From Niastella caeni (GTDB taxonomy: Bacteria; Bacteroidota; Bacteroidia; Chitinophagales; Chitinophagaceae): 64,000 nt of DNA. The stretch's first letter is position 1; every line of letters starts with the position of its first letter. The notes beneath the pieces are model-generated. The model was not told the DNA's origin, made no database searches, and saw nothing but the letters and a program-made list of their open reading frames with translations. The translations under genes and the position numbers were made by a program. Below, piece after piece: positions 49,133 through 59,913 of the stretch. The stretch lies in contig NZ_STFF01000015.1 of NCBI RefSeq assembly GCF_004834005.1, positions 1 through 64,000 on the forward strand, in the 5' to 3' direction.

Positions 49133-49213
49133 TGGTCATATTTACCATTGGCTACCAATGCAAGGCCCAATATGAAGTTCTTGGTGCAAATTGAATAATG
49201 GTCATATTTACCA
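49120..49213 (+). repeat. 28-bp perfect direct repeat over the end of the DUF4361-like gene
   Basis: The 28 bases at 49120-49147, which cover the last codons and stop of the gene, recur exactly at 49186-49213. The 66-bp period suggests one recent tandem duplication. Between the copies is ATTGGCTACCAAT, a small inverted repeat. No gene is present. Confidence 0.75.
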
Positions 49214-49235
49214 GGCAGGCTAATTTATTGTTAAT

Positions 49236-49290
49236 TGCACGCTTATCGGTTAAATCTGCACGTTTATTGGCTAAAACTGCACGCTTATTA
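49236..49290 (+). repeat. 21-bp tandem repeats upstream of the giant-protein operon
   Basis: Three consecutive units begin TGCACG at 49236, 49257 and 49278, with consensus TGCACGcTTATtGGcTAAAa. The third is cut short after 13 bases. The 21-bp period equals two helical turns, which suits cooperative binding by a regulator on one DNA face. The rest of the gap to 49541 is AT-rich and contains a poly-T tract (49473-49480), but I found no convincing TAnnTTTG element. Confidence 0.6.
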
Positions 49291-49541
49291 AGTTTTTTTG
49301 GAATAATTGCTTTTATATATATCTTCGATTTTTACAACTAGATAAGTACTTTCTGTTAGCTGCTATATGCTGCATTACTTAACTGACCATTAAGTATCAG
49401 TTATTTTCATAGTTCATGATTAAAATTAGCATTAAGCTGGTAGTTATAACCTAACTACTGGATACAATTATATTTTTTTTGTAAAATATTAATTGAACAA
49501 GAACTAAATTCTGTTCAACCCCAACCAAATATTAACTGTTT

Positions 49542-51932
49542 GTGAAACTTTTCCCGGGTTTGCCTGGCCTGCATTTGTGTGTACTCGCTATCTGTTTGTT
49601 TGCTAATGCGAACAGCCAGGCGCAAAGTCTTGCATACAGAACATTGGATAGCTCTCAAAATGATGATCCCGTCAATAGTGATAGGTTATTTTTTGCTGAC
49701 CCCGGCGGCTTATCAGGTAATCCCCTTTTTCTGCATTTTGGTGATACCGTAATACTTATAAATAACAGCGTTTGTAAAGGGAGTTATTCTGCCCGGCATG
49801 TGTTTGACAACATTCGCCCCCTGATGGTAGAAGCAGAAAAGCGATCTTATGCAATCACCCCATCTCCGGTAACGCGCACACCATTTTTACGCATTCACGG
49901 CAATGTAAATTATGATTTTTTATACCGCTCGTATATAGATACCCCTTTTTCGCAAAAAGATTTTCAGCAACACACGATCCAGACTTCTCTTAGCATAACC
50001 GTAAAAGATAAATACCCGCTGAAAGTAAACTTATCGAATCGAATAAGCAATTCGCCCTACTTCAAAAATTTTATGGACCTGAACATGCGGTTCGATAAAA
50101 ATACTTTTGTTCAGCACGCAAAGCAACAATTGTTAGATAAAATCGCCGCCGCTAATCTGAAAATGCCTGATCTGGCTGCCGCAGAAGCTGCGCTGAAAAA
50201 GGCCGTTGATCAATACAATAAATTAAAAACGGCATTGAATAATCCCGATGTGTTGCAGCGGATTGTTGAAGAACGGGAAAAGCAGTATTTGGAACGGTTG
50301 GCTGCTACTCGTAAGCAAGCTGAAAGTGTCAATTTGCCTAAGATAGAACTGGATGCGCTGGATAAAAGAAAGCTGTACAAAATGGCGGGCGCTGTGAATA
50401 TTCCTGTTAAAGAACCAAAGATCGATAGCAGTTATACAAAGTATCTGGAGCGCCGGAAAAAAGATCTGGATAGTCTGCAACAAAAAATTCATACCCTGCA
50501 ATCCAGGGCCGACAGCATTAAAAATAAGCTGAACAACAACCTGGCCGCTGCGCGCCGTAAAATATACAAAGCCACCCATTCCGGTGAGTTGAAGCAAATT
50601 GCCGCAGAGAACGGTGTGGCTCCGGAAAAGAAAGAAGGATTGGAGAACTTTTTATCGCACGTTAAAAGTATTGGCATTGGTCGCTCGGTGGTGAATTATT
50701 CTGAGCTCACTGCCTGGAATGTAGCATTAACCGGTTTGAACCTTGAATACAACAACGGCATTTATGCTGCAGCAGCAGTTGGAAAAATAGATTATGGGTT
50801 TCGCGATTTCCTGGGAAAAAATACCCGCCAAAAGGGACAAAATTTTGCCATGGGCCGCGTGGGTTGGGGCGATATTGACCGCAAAGCAATTATTCTCTCG
50901 GCCTTCGCCGGTAAAAAATATAACTATGGATCGGTGACAGCAGATTCCATCAATGATCATATAAATTTAGTGGGTTATTCAATAGAAGGCATTCTGAAAA
51001 AAGATGAGAATACGGGCCTGAGTGTGGAACTGGCAAAAACAAGCCGGCCTGTTTCGGGTAATATAGCAAACAATCAGAGCACGAAACCATTGTTTGCATT
51101 TTCCGACAATGCGAACCTCGGACTTAGCATAAAGGGACAAACGCTTATTTCAAAAACCAATACCCGCATAAACGGATTTTACCGCAAGACCGGTGAACAA
51201 TTTCAGTCTTTCAGCCTGTTTACCGTTAACACCAATCAAATGGCGTGGCTGGTAAATGTGGATCAACCTTTCTTTAATAATAAAATAGGTGTGGTGGCTT
51301 CATTGCGCCGCAATGATTTTACCAACCCTTTTTCAGAAAAGACATTTAAAACAAGCACGATCTTCAAAAGCCTGCAGGTAACGGCACGTATACCACGCTG
51401 GCCGGTGTTGAGTGCGGGATATTATCCAGGCACGCAATTATATCTCGTTGATAAGGAACGCATCAGGGAAAATGTCTATTACATATTGAATGGGTCGCTT
51501 GTGCACAATTACAATGCCGGGGGCATCAGGATGGTGTCTTCGTTAATGTATAATAAATATTCAAGCAAAGGAACCGATACAGGATTTATTGCCTACAAAG
51601 GCATCAGCTACATGGCCTCGCACAGTTTTATTTTTTCAAAAATACAATTGCAGGGGATGTATGTATATACCGATCAGGAACAGATGCAATACTATACGCT
51701 TGATGCAGGCGGTGATTATTCGCTGTCGTCAATGCTAAGAGTAGGAGGGAGTATGCGGTATAATAAAATAGCCGGCGGCAACACCTGCCTGGGCAATCGC
51801 GCGTATGTGAACTTCGAATTGAAGAAGCTGGGCAGTTTACAATTACAGTATGATAAATCTTATTTACCAACCATTTGGCAAACACTTTATCCGGTAGAAA
51901 CAGGAAGGGTGTCGTGGTATAAATACTTTTAA
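49542..51932 (+). CDS. Beta-barrel-like outer membrane protein with coiled-coil insert
   Basis: A 796-residue exported protein that starts with GTG. The signal peptide (1-25, ANSQA) is followed by a beta-rich N-terminal domain (FLRIHGNVNYDFLYRSYIDTPF). A long charged coiled coil runs over about 190-375 (KKAVDQYNKLKTALNNPDVLQRIVEEREKQYLERL). About 410 residues of amphipathic strands follow and end GRVSWYKYF with a terminal aromatic, as in outer membrane barrels. I do not recognise a named family. It is 1 base from the next gene and leads an operon with two giant SpvB/RHS-like proteins. It could anchor or export them, which is inference from position. Confidence 0.7.
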   Translation: MKLFPGLPGLHLCVLAICLFANANSQAQSLAYRTLDSSQNDDPVNSDRLFFADPGGLSGNPLFLHFGDTVILINNSVCKGSYSARHVFDNIRPLMVEAEKRSYAITPSPVTRTPFLRIHGNVNYDFLYRSYIDTPFSQKDFQQHTIQTSLSITVKDKYPLKVNLSNRISNSPYFKNFMDLNMRFDKNTFVQHAKQQLLDKIAAANLKMPDLAAAEAALKKAVDQYNKLKTALNNPDVLQRIVEEREKQYLERLAATRKQAESVNLPKIELDALDKRKLYKMAGAVNIPVKEPKIDSSYTKYLERRKKDLDSLQQKIHTLQSRADSIKNKLNNNLAAARRKIYKATHSGELKQIAAENGVAPEKKEGLENFLSHVKSIGIGRSVVNYSELTAWNVALTGLNLEYNNGIYAAAAVGKIDYGFRDFLGKNTRQKGQNFAMGRVGWGDIDRKAIILSAFAGKKYNYGSVTADSINDHINLVGYSIEGILKKDENTGLSVELAKTSRPVSGNIANNQSTKPLFAFSDNANLGLSIKGQTLISKTNTRINGFYRKTGEQFQSFSLFTVNTNQMAWLVNVDQPFFNNKIGVVASLRRNDFTNPFSEKTFKTSTIFKSLQVTARIPRWPVLSAGYYPGTQLYLVDKERIRENVYYILNGSLVHNYNAGGIRMVSSLMYNKYSSKGTDTGFIAYKGISYMASHSFIFSKIQLQGMYVYTDQEQMQYYTLDAGGDYSLSSMLRVGGSMRYNKIAGGNTCLGNRAYVNFELKKLGSLQLQYDKSYLPTIWQTLYPVETGRVSWYKYF

Positions 51933-51933
51933 T

Positions 51934-53001
51934 ATGAAAATGAAATATATAAGCGTTTTGATTTTCATCTTGCCCGTGTTACTACAGGCGCAAGTGACTA
52001 TCAATATAGTGCAACCACCTGCCGGCATGATCAAAAAAGACCAGTTATGGAACCTGGTATTGACCAACAATACCAATACCACTTTTGATGTAACAGTGCT
52101 GCTCAATCTTAAGGATGCAGTTACGGGGCAGTCGGTATTGTCGGCCGGTACAAGAGCCATGCAGTTAACAAAGGGCGTGAAAGTATTGGCCCTGCAGGAT
52201 ATACAGCCCGTGCAATATAATTATGGTGCTACGGCTATTGGCAATTTTTTACCGCTTGGTTCCTATATAGCTTGTTATACAGTTAACAGGTACGGTCATG
52301 AATTGATGGAAGCCATTGCCACCGAATGCGTACGCATCAATATTACGCCATTAAGTCCGCCCTTGCTCAATATGCCTGCCAACAGATCGGTACTGCAAAC
52401 GCCGGTGCCGCAATTCAGTTGGATACCGCCGGCGCCCATGGATATGTTCGATAACCTCAGCTATGATGTAAGCGTAGCCGAAGTGCTGGAGGGGCAATCT
52501 GCTACAGAAGCGGTAATGTACAACACACCGGTGTATGTATCCTCGAATGTAAAAGCGCCTTACCAAAATTACCCGTCTACCTATTCAGGATTGCACCCCG
52601 GTAAAACCTATGCCTGGCAGGTAACTGCGCGCAATGGCGACAATTACGTCGCTGCTACTGAAACCTGGACGTTTACCATTGCTGGTGATTCTACAAAGAC
52701 CATCCCGTCAAGCACCAGTTATATTGCTATTGGTAAGAACCCGAACGAACAAGGGTTCCATTATATTTCCGGAAATGAGCTGCGGATAAAATATTACTCG
52801 TTCGATAAAACCCACGAATCGGTGGTTCGGTTTTATAATGCTGACAAAAAGCTTATACAGGAAGTAAAACAATCCATCATATATGGCGACAATTATCTCC
52901 GGTTTAAACTAAATCACCGGTATCACAATCGTAAGGTTTACTTTATAGAGATCACCGATCTGCAAAAAAATATCCATACTGCTTCGTTCAGCATAAAATA
53001 A
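51934..53001 (+). CDS. Exported protein with Ig/Fn3-like domains
   Basis: A 355-residue protein with a signal peptide (1-19, VLLQAQ). The N-terminal part (VTINIVQPPAGMIKKDQLWNLVLTNNTN) is a beta-sandwich seen in other large exported Bacteroidota proteins. A fibronectin III-like domain follows (about 145-250, PQFSWIPPAPMDMFDNLSYDVSV, HPGKTYAWQVTARNG). A C-terminal beta segment of about 90 residues ends the protein. There is no lipobox and no type IX secretion C-terminal domain. It sits 1 base after the barrel-like gene and 19 bases before the first giant gene, so it is part of the same operon. Its function is unknown. Confidence 0.7.
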   Translation: MKMKYISVLIFILPVLLQAQVTINIVQPPAGMIKKDQLWNLVLTNNTNTTFDVTVLLNLKDAVTGQSVLSAGTRAMQLTKGVKVLALQDIQPVQYNYGATAIGNFLPLGSYIACYTVNRYGHELMEAIATECVRINITPLSPPLLNMPANRSVLQTPVPQFSWIPPAPMDMFDNLSYDVSVAEVLEGQSATEAVMYNTPVYVSSNVKAPYQNYPSTYSGLHPGKTYAWQVTARNGDNYVAATETWTFTIAGDSTKTIPSSTSYIAIGKNPNEQGFHYISGNELRIKYYSFDKTHESVVRFYNADKKLIQEVKQSIIYGDNYLRFKLNHRYHNRKVYFIEITDLQKNIHTASFSIK

Positions 53002-53020
53002 CAAAACTAACGACTTAACT

Positions 53021-56000
53021 ATGATCCAGTTACTGTCAGAAAAATATTCGAAACATATAGCCTGTATCCTTTCTGTAATTTTTTTGTGCGGTCTTATGCC
53101 GGTTTTTGGCAGAGGAAGTATGCGGCGTTTTTCAACAACCTATTATCCTGCCTATAATAAAACCTGGAGTAACCGGCCATCAAATGGCAATAATAAATTT
53201 GCCGCACCCCGTGAAGCCAAACCTGCAGTAAAAGCAGTTGTGGCAAAGAATGAACTGCCGGTAAAAAATGCAGCGGCTATGAACAAGCCTGCCAAACCGG
53301 ATATCGGCGGTCCCAGCCAGCCCGAAATGACATCTTTCAAGTCGGTAGGAACTGATAATATGGTAAACCTGTTTACCGGTGACTTCAGCTACAACATTCC
53401 GCTGCTCGATGTAGGCGGTTACCCGGTGAATCTTTTTTATGATGGTGGCATCAGCATGGAGCAGGAAGCCAGTTGGGTGGGATTGGGTTGGAATATCAAC
53501 CCGGGAACAGTAAGCCGTAATATGCGCGGCGTGCCCGATGATTTTAATGGGGAAGATATAATGACGCAACGGCAGGAAATGAAACCGAATAAAACCTGGG
53601 GCATAAATATTAACCCCGATCTGGAGCTGGTAGGTGTTAAAGATATTTTCGGCTTAGGCATAAATGTCTCTATAGGTTCTCTGGGTGTTTCTTTTAATAA
53701 TTACCTCGGGCCTGCACTTGACCTTGGTATTAAGGGCGGAACCAATTTTACCATTGCTTCAAAATCGGGTTCAGAAAAATCTTCTGCTTCATTAAATCTG
53801 GGGGTAAGTGTTGGCGCCAATATTAGTTCGCGGAACGGTCTCACACTTTCTCCCAACGTTTCATTAACGGGTACTTCATTCGCCAATGATAAAAAGTTTA
53901 ACGCCGGGGTAGGATTGAGTACCAGTTATAATTCAAGGACCGGTATAAAACAGTTGCAGATCAGCGAGCAGATGTCGGTAAATTATTATGCCCAAAAGAA
54001 GGTAGGGACCGATGAAAAGGGAAAGGGAATATATAAAAACGGCGTTGCCAGTTCAATGGGCGCCACGCTTTATTCAGGATCAATAAGTTTTTCGAAACCA
54101 AGCTATGTGCCTAGCCTGCGTATGCCGCTCGACAATGAAGCTTATTCCGGGCATTTCCAGGTGGGTGGCGGTATCTTCGGCGTATATGGTTCACTGGAAG
54201 CTGAAGTATATAAACAAACTTCCAAAACAGCAAAAATTATACAAACAAAGCCACTGGTAGGGTTCCTGTATGCTGAGAAAGCAAAAAATAATCCAAATGC
54301 AGTAATGGATTTTACCCGTTTAAATGATAATGAGGTTACACCAAAAACCCCGATCATTTCAGCGCCTCAATATGCATATGATGTTTTTTCTATCCAAGGT
54401 GAAGGAACCGGTGGCAGCATCAGAGCTTATCGCAACGAGCTGGGTTATGTGCGCGACAATTCCACGCGTTCGAGCGACAATAGTTTAAGTATCGGCGGGG
54501 ATATTGGTATTCCGGGACATTTTGGCGCCAACTTTAATACAATTAAAACACCAACTGTGATCAGGGAATGGGGATTTGGTAACAAATTACCCCAGGTTAT
54601 TGGCTTTCGCAGTGCTAAAGATACTATTGAGAGCGTGTACTTCAGAAACCCGGGCGAAACAAGTGTGTTGATAACTGATCAGTTCAAAAAAATGGGTGGT
54701 ACAGACCTTGTTCGGTTTAAACTGGGCGGTACCGATGCCATGCCAACGATAGAACCGGTATTGGAACGTTTTTCAAAATCGAACATTTTAACCGGAACTA
54801 CCAGTTTGCTTCAGCCCGATATTACGCAACGCAGAAAAAGAACGCAGGTCGTCACTTTTTTAAACGCATTTGATGCCTCTGTAATAGGGTTGGATAAGAA
54901 AATTAGAAGTTATAATACCAGTTCTATACTCGATGGTAATAATAATTTGAAATATGATTCAACCGACAGGGTAGATGCAGACGGGGCCATTCGAAAAAAG
55001 CATCATATTTCTGAAATACGCGTAACTGAAATAAGTGGCAGGCGCTACGTATATGGATTACCTGTGTATAGCAAAGTACAAAGGGATTACACTTTTTCGG
55101 TCAATAAGACCGGAACCGCTGATGATGTTGTGGATATAACGGAAACCGAGCCTACCACGCTTAACAACGCGCAGGGAAAAGATGGCTATGTGCAGGTAAC
55201 TGAAACCCCCGCCTATGCGCATTCCTTTTTATTGACCGGTTTACTGTCGTCTGATTATGTTGATGTAACCAACAATGGCATTACTGAGGATGATATGGGC
55301 GATGCTGTAAAATTTAACTACAGCCGTTACAACGATCATAAATGGCGTACACCTCATAATACAGGCACAACTGCCAATTTTAATGATGGCCATCTTTCTG
55401 ATAGAAAAGATGACAAAGGCGTGATCGCTTATGGAGTAAGAGAATCGTGGTACCTGCATTCCATTGAATCGAAAACAATGATCGCTTTGTTTACGCTCGA
55501 AGGCCGGACCGATGGTAAAGGGCCAGTTAGTGAATATAAAGGAGTAGACATCAACGATAACTCGCTGAAACGCTTACAAAAGATCGATCTATATAATAAG
55601 GCCGATTTAAAAAAGAATGGCCTGACCAATGCGAAACCTGTTAAAACTGTTTGGTTTACGTACAGCTATTCACTTTGCACCGGTACACCGGATAACAAAG
55701 ATGGTGGTGGTAAGCTAACGTTAGATGGTGTTTATTTCACTTTTAATGGCAAAAACAGGAACACTAAAGATAAATATGTATTTGACTATGATAATGCAGG
55801 CGCCGGCAATCCGGGATATGCTCCCAACGCATCTGACCGGTGGGGCTCTTACAAAACGAAAGCACAGAACCCGGAAGGTATGAAAAACAGGGATTATCCC
55901 TATGCACTGCAAAACAAAACAGTCAGCGACCAGAATGCCGCTGCCTGGTCGCTCAAAAAGATATTGTTGCCTTCAGGTGGACAGATTGAGGTAGAGTATG

Positions 56001-59000
56001 AAAGCGATGATTATGCCTTTGTGCAAAATCGCAGGGCCTGCGATATGATGCAGATTGCAGGACTTGGCGCCGATGCCGCTACCATTACAAGTAATTTATA
56101 TGGTGTAAGTCCAACGCTGGCAACAAGCGGCTTTGTAGATTTTGATTATGTATTTATAAAAGTACCTGAGCCCTGCGCCAATAGAACAGAAGTATATCAA
56201 AAATATTTGCAGGGGATTTCTCAACTCGTTTTCAAATTATCGGTTAACATGCCCAAAGGCATTGAATATGTTAACTCGTATGCTACCATAGCCGACTATG
56301 GTAAGTATGATGCAACCCGTATCTGGGTACGTTTGAACAAGGCAAACGGTCTAAGCCCGCTTACGCTTTCATGCCTCGAATATTTGCGGGAGCAATTACC
56401 CGGCCAGGCTTACCCGGGATATGATGTTTCGGAAAGTGGTGGCCTGAAAGCAGTTGGTGAAATGCTGCTGGGCATGCTGGATGGATTAAAAAGTGCATTT
56501 AAGGACCAGGTAAAATACCTGCGTAGCCAGGGAAGAGTGCAAACTATTAATCCGGCAAATTCTTTTGTTCGGTTAAATGATCCTGATGGCTTTAAATATG
56601 GCGGCGGGCAACGCGTTAAAACGGTAAGACTAAAAGATAACTGGAAGCCCATGACCGCCAACCAACAGTATACTTCGGAATATGGCCAGGAATATAGTTA
56701 TACCACAACCGAAGTGTTCAATGGCGTGAAAAGGAGCATCAGTAGTGGTGTGGCCTCTTATGAACCTTCTATTGGCGGTGAAGAAAATCCATTTCAAACC
56801 ATTGTGCAGGTGACCAATAAACTGCCATTGGGACCTGCTTCATACGGCGCCATTGAAATGCCAGTGCTCGATGCGTTCTTCCCCGCACCGGTAGTGGGTT
56901 ACAGCAAAGTGACCGTGAAGTCGTTAAATAAGAATACCCCAACAAAAAAGTCGAGATCGGGTATTGGCAAACAGGTACATGAATTCTATACCGCAAAAGA
57001 TTTTCCGGTTTACTATAACCATACCTCTATCGATCCTGCATCTGATAAGCAGGAACACCAGGCATCGGTGCTGAATTTCTTTTATAAGTATGCATTCGAC
57101 AGCCGGGCATTGTCGCAGGGCTTTATTGTAGAAACAAACGATATGCATGGTAAACTGAAATCAGAGTCATCATATGCAGAGAACGATTCTTTAACCAGAA
57201 TTTATTATACGCAAAACTTTTATCGCAATACCGGCAGTAAAGGCCTTGAAGAAAAGTTTGATTTTGCCGATAGAGCGTTTAGTGGTGCTGTGTACCAGGG
57301 AAATATGGGTATAGATGTGGAATTGATGACAGATACCCGTGAATTCTCTGTGAAAAGCACCAGCCTGGAAGTACAGGCGCAGGTTGATCTTTTCCCGGTG
57401 CTCCTGCCTTTCTGGTTGCCATTCATCTGGCCGGTAGCCGGTGAAAGTGAAAACACCTACCGTGCTGTTACCACCACCAAAGTGATCAATTACCACGCTA
57501 TACTGGATAGTGTAGTGGTGATTGATAAAGGAAGCCAGGTGTCAACTAAAAATATGGTATATGATTCTGAAACCGGCGACGTACTGGTTACCCGTACCAA
57601 TAATGAATTTGACAAACCGGTATATAGCGTAAAATATCCGGCCTGGTGGGCCTATAGTGGTATGGGGCTCGCGTATAAAAATATAGATGCTGTATACACA
57701 GATATTGATTTTAACGATGGAAAAATGATTGGTGCTGCTTTTGAACAGGCTGTTATTGAAAGTGGCGACGAGTTGTATATTTTCAAAAGCGGTTCGGGTA
57801 CCAGTAATTGTATACCTGCTTCCGATGCTTCTGTTAAGCGCTTATGGGCGTTTGATAAAAATAAAAGCAGCACTGCGCTTACCGTACCGGTAAAAGACCT
57901 GGTATACCTCGATGAAAAGGGCAAGTTGTTTACCCAGAACGACGTAAGCTTCCGCATTGTGCGTAGCGGAAAGCGCAATACGCTTGAAGCGCCTGTCGCT
58001 AGCATAACCTTAATGAGCAATCCTGTTGATGAAACCACCCATAAGCTGAATATCAACAGCAGCAGTGATGTAATAGATGCAACGGCTGCCGAATACCAGG
58101 AGAAATGGCAGGCAGATAATGAAGTGGTGAGAAAATACAGTCTCTTTTTTAATGCCAATACCTGCACATACGATGAACTGGAGGATTGTAATGGTTATCT
58201 TGAAAAGAGCATTAATCCTTATCTGAAAGGACTTGTTGGCAATTTCAGGCCTTATCGTAACAGGTTGTTTTATGGGGAAAGAAAGGAATCAAATCCACTT
58301 GCCAGTACCGACTTGCCGAAGAATGGTTTTCTGCTCAATTTTCAACTTTTCTGGGATTTTAACAGCTATAATAATCTGGTTCCTAATACCAGCAACACCC
58401 AATGGGTATGGCAGAACCAGATGACCCGGTTCAACACGAAAGGCATGGAACTGGAGAATAAAAATGTTATGAATATTTATACGGCTGCCCTGTTTGGTTA
58501 CCATAAAACATTGCCAACAGCCGTAGCAACCAACAGCCGGTATGATGAAATGGCTTATGAAGGATTTGAAGATTACGAATATGCAGAAGCGTTGAACCCT
58601 GCAAGTGTAAATAGTTGTACTAAAAAACACATCACGCTCACAAACCTCAACAACTCACAAATAGTAAGCAGTGATGTAACCGGGTTTGCCGCACATACCG
58701 GTAAATATATGATGGCAGTACCTCAGGGAGCAACGGTGACGCAAACATTACCCGTTAGTGCAGCACCTGCCGAAGACTATTCATTTGCTTTTACCAAAGA
58801 TACCGTACAACAACTCGATCAAATCGGCGGCAATGCGCAATTGTTAGCGATCAATCCGGGTTTTGCCGGTCAATCTGACCAAAATGCTTATTTCCAGCCC
58901 AGGACAACCTTTACGTCGGGCGGCATGCAATCGGTTCTTTCTATGGGAAATAATAGTGTAACCAATGGCGGTTCCCGCACTTTTAGTCACAGCTTGCGGT

Positions 59001-59866
59001 TTACCACGAATTACTACATTAATGTGGCGCAATACGGCTCTTATCAATTTATAATAAGTATTGATGGAAACTCATATAACCTTCCACCCGAAGATTATAG
59101 TACCGCCCATTTTGAAGTACTGGGTGAAGAGGGAAATACGGTATATTCACAATTTTTCAGCAATTATGCGGCAATGTACCAGATCTTGAATGTTACGCTG
59201 TGTAAAGGCATCCATTTGATACGAATTACGTTTTCCAACGATTTCAGTTATACAACTACCAACCTGCAACAAACGTATGTATCCACAGCTTATATCTTCA
59301 AGCTTACAACCAATGCTGCAGGCACCAACTATAAAAATTTAAGTAAGGTCAATTCCTGCATTTACACAAAACCAATGGCTGCTACTGATGCCATGTTGAA
59401 TCCCATCTTTAGCATTCCTGCCAATAAAAAAATGTTATTCAGCGCCTGGGTGCATGAAGCATGTACAACCTGTGCTGCAACCGGCTTCGTGCATAACCAG
59501 ATAAACATCGGTAGTACTGTGCTTAAACCAACCGGCCCCATCATTGATGGATGGCAGCGTTATGAAGGAGAGATCCCGCCTGCAGCAGCCGGTGAAATGA
59601 CACTGAACTTCGTGAACAACAGTGGCAGTACAATTTATTTCGATGATATACGCATTCATCCGTATAATGCCAATATGAAAAGTTATGTATACGATCCGGT
59701 TAATCAGAAGCTGGTGGCCGAGCTGGATGCCAATAACTACGCCAGCTTTTACGAGTACGACGAAGAAGGCAGTTTGATACGCACTAAAGTTGAAACCAGG
59801 GAAGGAATTAAAACCATCAATGAAACCCGGAGCTTCAAGCAGAAAAGTATTGAAGTGATGCAATAA
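53021..59866 (+). CDS. Giant SpvB/RHS-like surface protein (2281 residues)
   Basis: Signal-peptide-like start (about 1-31) and an Ala/Pro/Lys-rich linker to residue 105. The SpvB/TcB-like opening follows at about 113-175, with NMVNLFTGDFSYNIPLLD, GGISMEQEASWVGLGWNINPG and SRNMRGVPDDF. Residues about 190-320 are a Gly/Ser-rich stretch of alternating strands. Later parts contain many Tyr-Asp-type strands, carbohydrate-binding-like beta-sandwiches near the C terminus (GWQRYEGEIPPAAAGEMTLNF, YFDDIRIHP), and a final RHS-type strand pair (YVYDPVNQKLVAELDANNY, YEYDEEGSLIRTKVE). Such proteins build hollow beta cages in Tc and Rhs toxins. No toxin domain is seen here. The second giant gene 937 bases downstream is its likely partner. 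Confidence 0.85.
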   Translation: MIQLLSEKYSKHIACILSVIFLCGLMPVFGRGSMRRFSTTYYPAYNKTWSNRPSNGNNKFAAPREAKPAVKAVVAKNELPVKNAAAMNKPAKPDIGGPSQPEMTSFKSVGTDNMVNLFTGDFSYNIPLLDVGGYPVNLFYDGGISMEQEASWVGLGWNINPGTVSRNMRGVPDDFNGEDIMTQRQEMKPNKTWGININPDLELVGVKDIFGLGINVSIGSLGVSFNNYLGPALDLGIKGGTNFTIASKSGSEKSSASLNLGVSVGANISSRNGLTLSPNVSLTGTSFANDKKFNAGVGLSTSYNSRTGIKQLQISEQMSVNYYAQKKVGTDEKGKGIYKNGVASSMGATLYSGSISFSKPSYVPSLRMPLDNEAYSGHFQVGGGIFGVYGSLEAEVYKQTSKTAKIIQTKPLVGFLYAEKAKNNPNAVMDFTRLNDNEVTPKTPIISAPQYAYDVFSIQGEGTGGSIRAYRNELGYVRDNSTRSSDNSLSIGGDIGIPGHFGANFNTIKTPTVIREWGFGNKLPQVIGFRSAKDTIESVYFRNPGETSVLITDQFKKMGGTDLVRFKLGGTDAMPTIEPVLERFSKSNILTGTTSLLQPDITQRRKRTQVVTFLNAFDASVIGLDKKIRSYNTSSILDGNNNLKYDSTDRVDADGAIRKKHHISEIRVTEISGRRYVYGLPVYSKVQRDYTFSVNKTGTADDVVDITETEPTTLNNAQGKDGYVQVTETPAYAHSFLLTGLLSSDYVDVTNNGITEDDMGDAVKFNYSRYNDHKWRTPHNTGTTANFNDGHLSDRKDDKGVIAYGVRESWYLHSIESKTMIALFTLEGRTDGKGPVSEYKGVDINDNSLKRLQKIDLYNKADLKKNGLTNAKPVKTVWFTYSYSLCTGTPDNKDGGGKLTLDGVYFTFNGKNRNTKDKYVFDYDNAGAGNPGYAPNASDRWGSYKTKAQNPEGMKNRDYPYALQNKTVSDQNAAAWSLKKILLPSGGQIEVEYESDDYAFVQNRRACDMMQIAGLGADAATITSNLYGVSPTLATSGFVDFDYVFIKVPEPCANRTEVYQKYLQGISQLVFKLSVNMPKGIEYVNSYATIADYGKYDATRIWVRLNKANGLSPLTLSCLEYLREQLPGQAYPGYDVSESGGLKAVGEMLLGMLDGLKSAFKDQVKYLRSQGRVQTINPANSFVRLNDPDGFKYGGGQRVKTVRLKDNWKPMTANQQYTSEYGQEYSYTTTEVFNGVKRSISSGVASYEPSIGGEENPFQTIVQVTNKLPLGPASYGAIEMPVLDAFFPAPVVGYSKVTVKSLNKNTPTKKSRSGIGKQVHEFYTAKDFPVYYNHTSIDPASDKQEHQASVLNFFYKYAFDSRALSQGFIVETNDMHGKLKSESSYAENDSLTRIYYTQNFYRNTGSKGLEEKFDFADRAFSGAVYQGNMGIDVELMTDTREFSVKSTSLEVQAQVDLFPVLLPFWLPFIWPVAGESENTYRAVTTTKVINYHAILDSVVVIDKGSQVSTKNMVYDSETGDVLVTRTNNEFDKPVYSVKYPAWWAYSGMGLAYKNIDAVYTDIDFNDGKMIGAAFEQAVIESGDELYIFKSGSGTSNCIPASDASVKRLWAFDKNKSSTALTVPVKDLVYLDEKGKLFTQNDVSFRIVRSGKRNTLEAPVASITLMSNPVDETTHKLNINSSSDVIDATAAEYQEKWQADNEVVRKYSLFFNANTCTYDELEDCNGYLEKSINPYLKGLVGNFRPYRNRLFYGERKESNPLASTDLPKNGFLLNFQLFWDFNSYNNLVPNTSNTQWVWQNQMTRFNTKGMELENKNVMNIYTAALFGYHKTLPTAVATNSRYDEMAYEGFEDYEYAEALNPASVNSCTKKHITLTNLNNSQIVSSDVTGFAAHTGKYMMAVPQGATVTQTLPVSAAPAEDYSFAFTKDTVQQLDQIGGNAQLLAINPGFAGQSDQNAYFQPRTTFTSGGMQSVLSMGNNSVTNGGSRTFSHSLRFTTNYYINVAQYGSYQFIISIDGNSYNLPPEDYSTAHFEVLGEEGNTVYSQFFSNYAAMYQILNVTLCKGIHLIRITFSNDFSYTTTNLQQTYVSTAYIFKLTTNAAGTNYKNLSKVNSCIYTKPMAATDAMLNPIFSIPANKKMLFSAWVHEACTTCAATGFVHNQINIGSTVLKPTGPIIDGWQRYEGEIPPAAAGEMTLNFVNNSGSTIYFDDIRIHPYNANMKSYVYDPVNQKLVAELDANNYASFYEYDEEGSLIRTKVETREGIKTINETRSFKQKSIEVMQ

Positions 59867-59913
59867 AAGCGCAGGATCGCTGGCAAACACAATTACAACT
59901 AATAGTTATATAA

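Noticed and set aside
49236..49290. CRISPR array
   Set aside because: The three 21-bp units are directly adjacent with no unique spacers, and no cas genes are present.
53701..54357. Minus-strand frames inside the giant genes (and similar long antisense frames elsewhere)
   Set aside because: They are shadows of strongly supported genes, without promoters, ribosome sites or protein-like composition.
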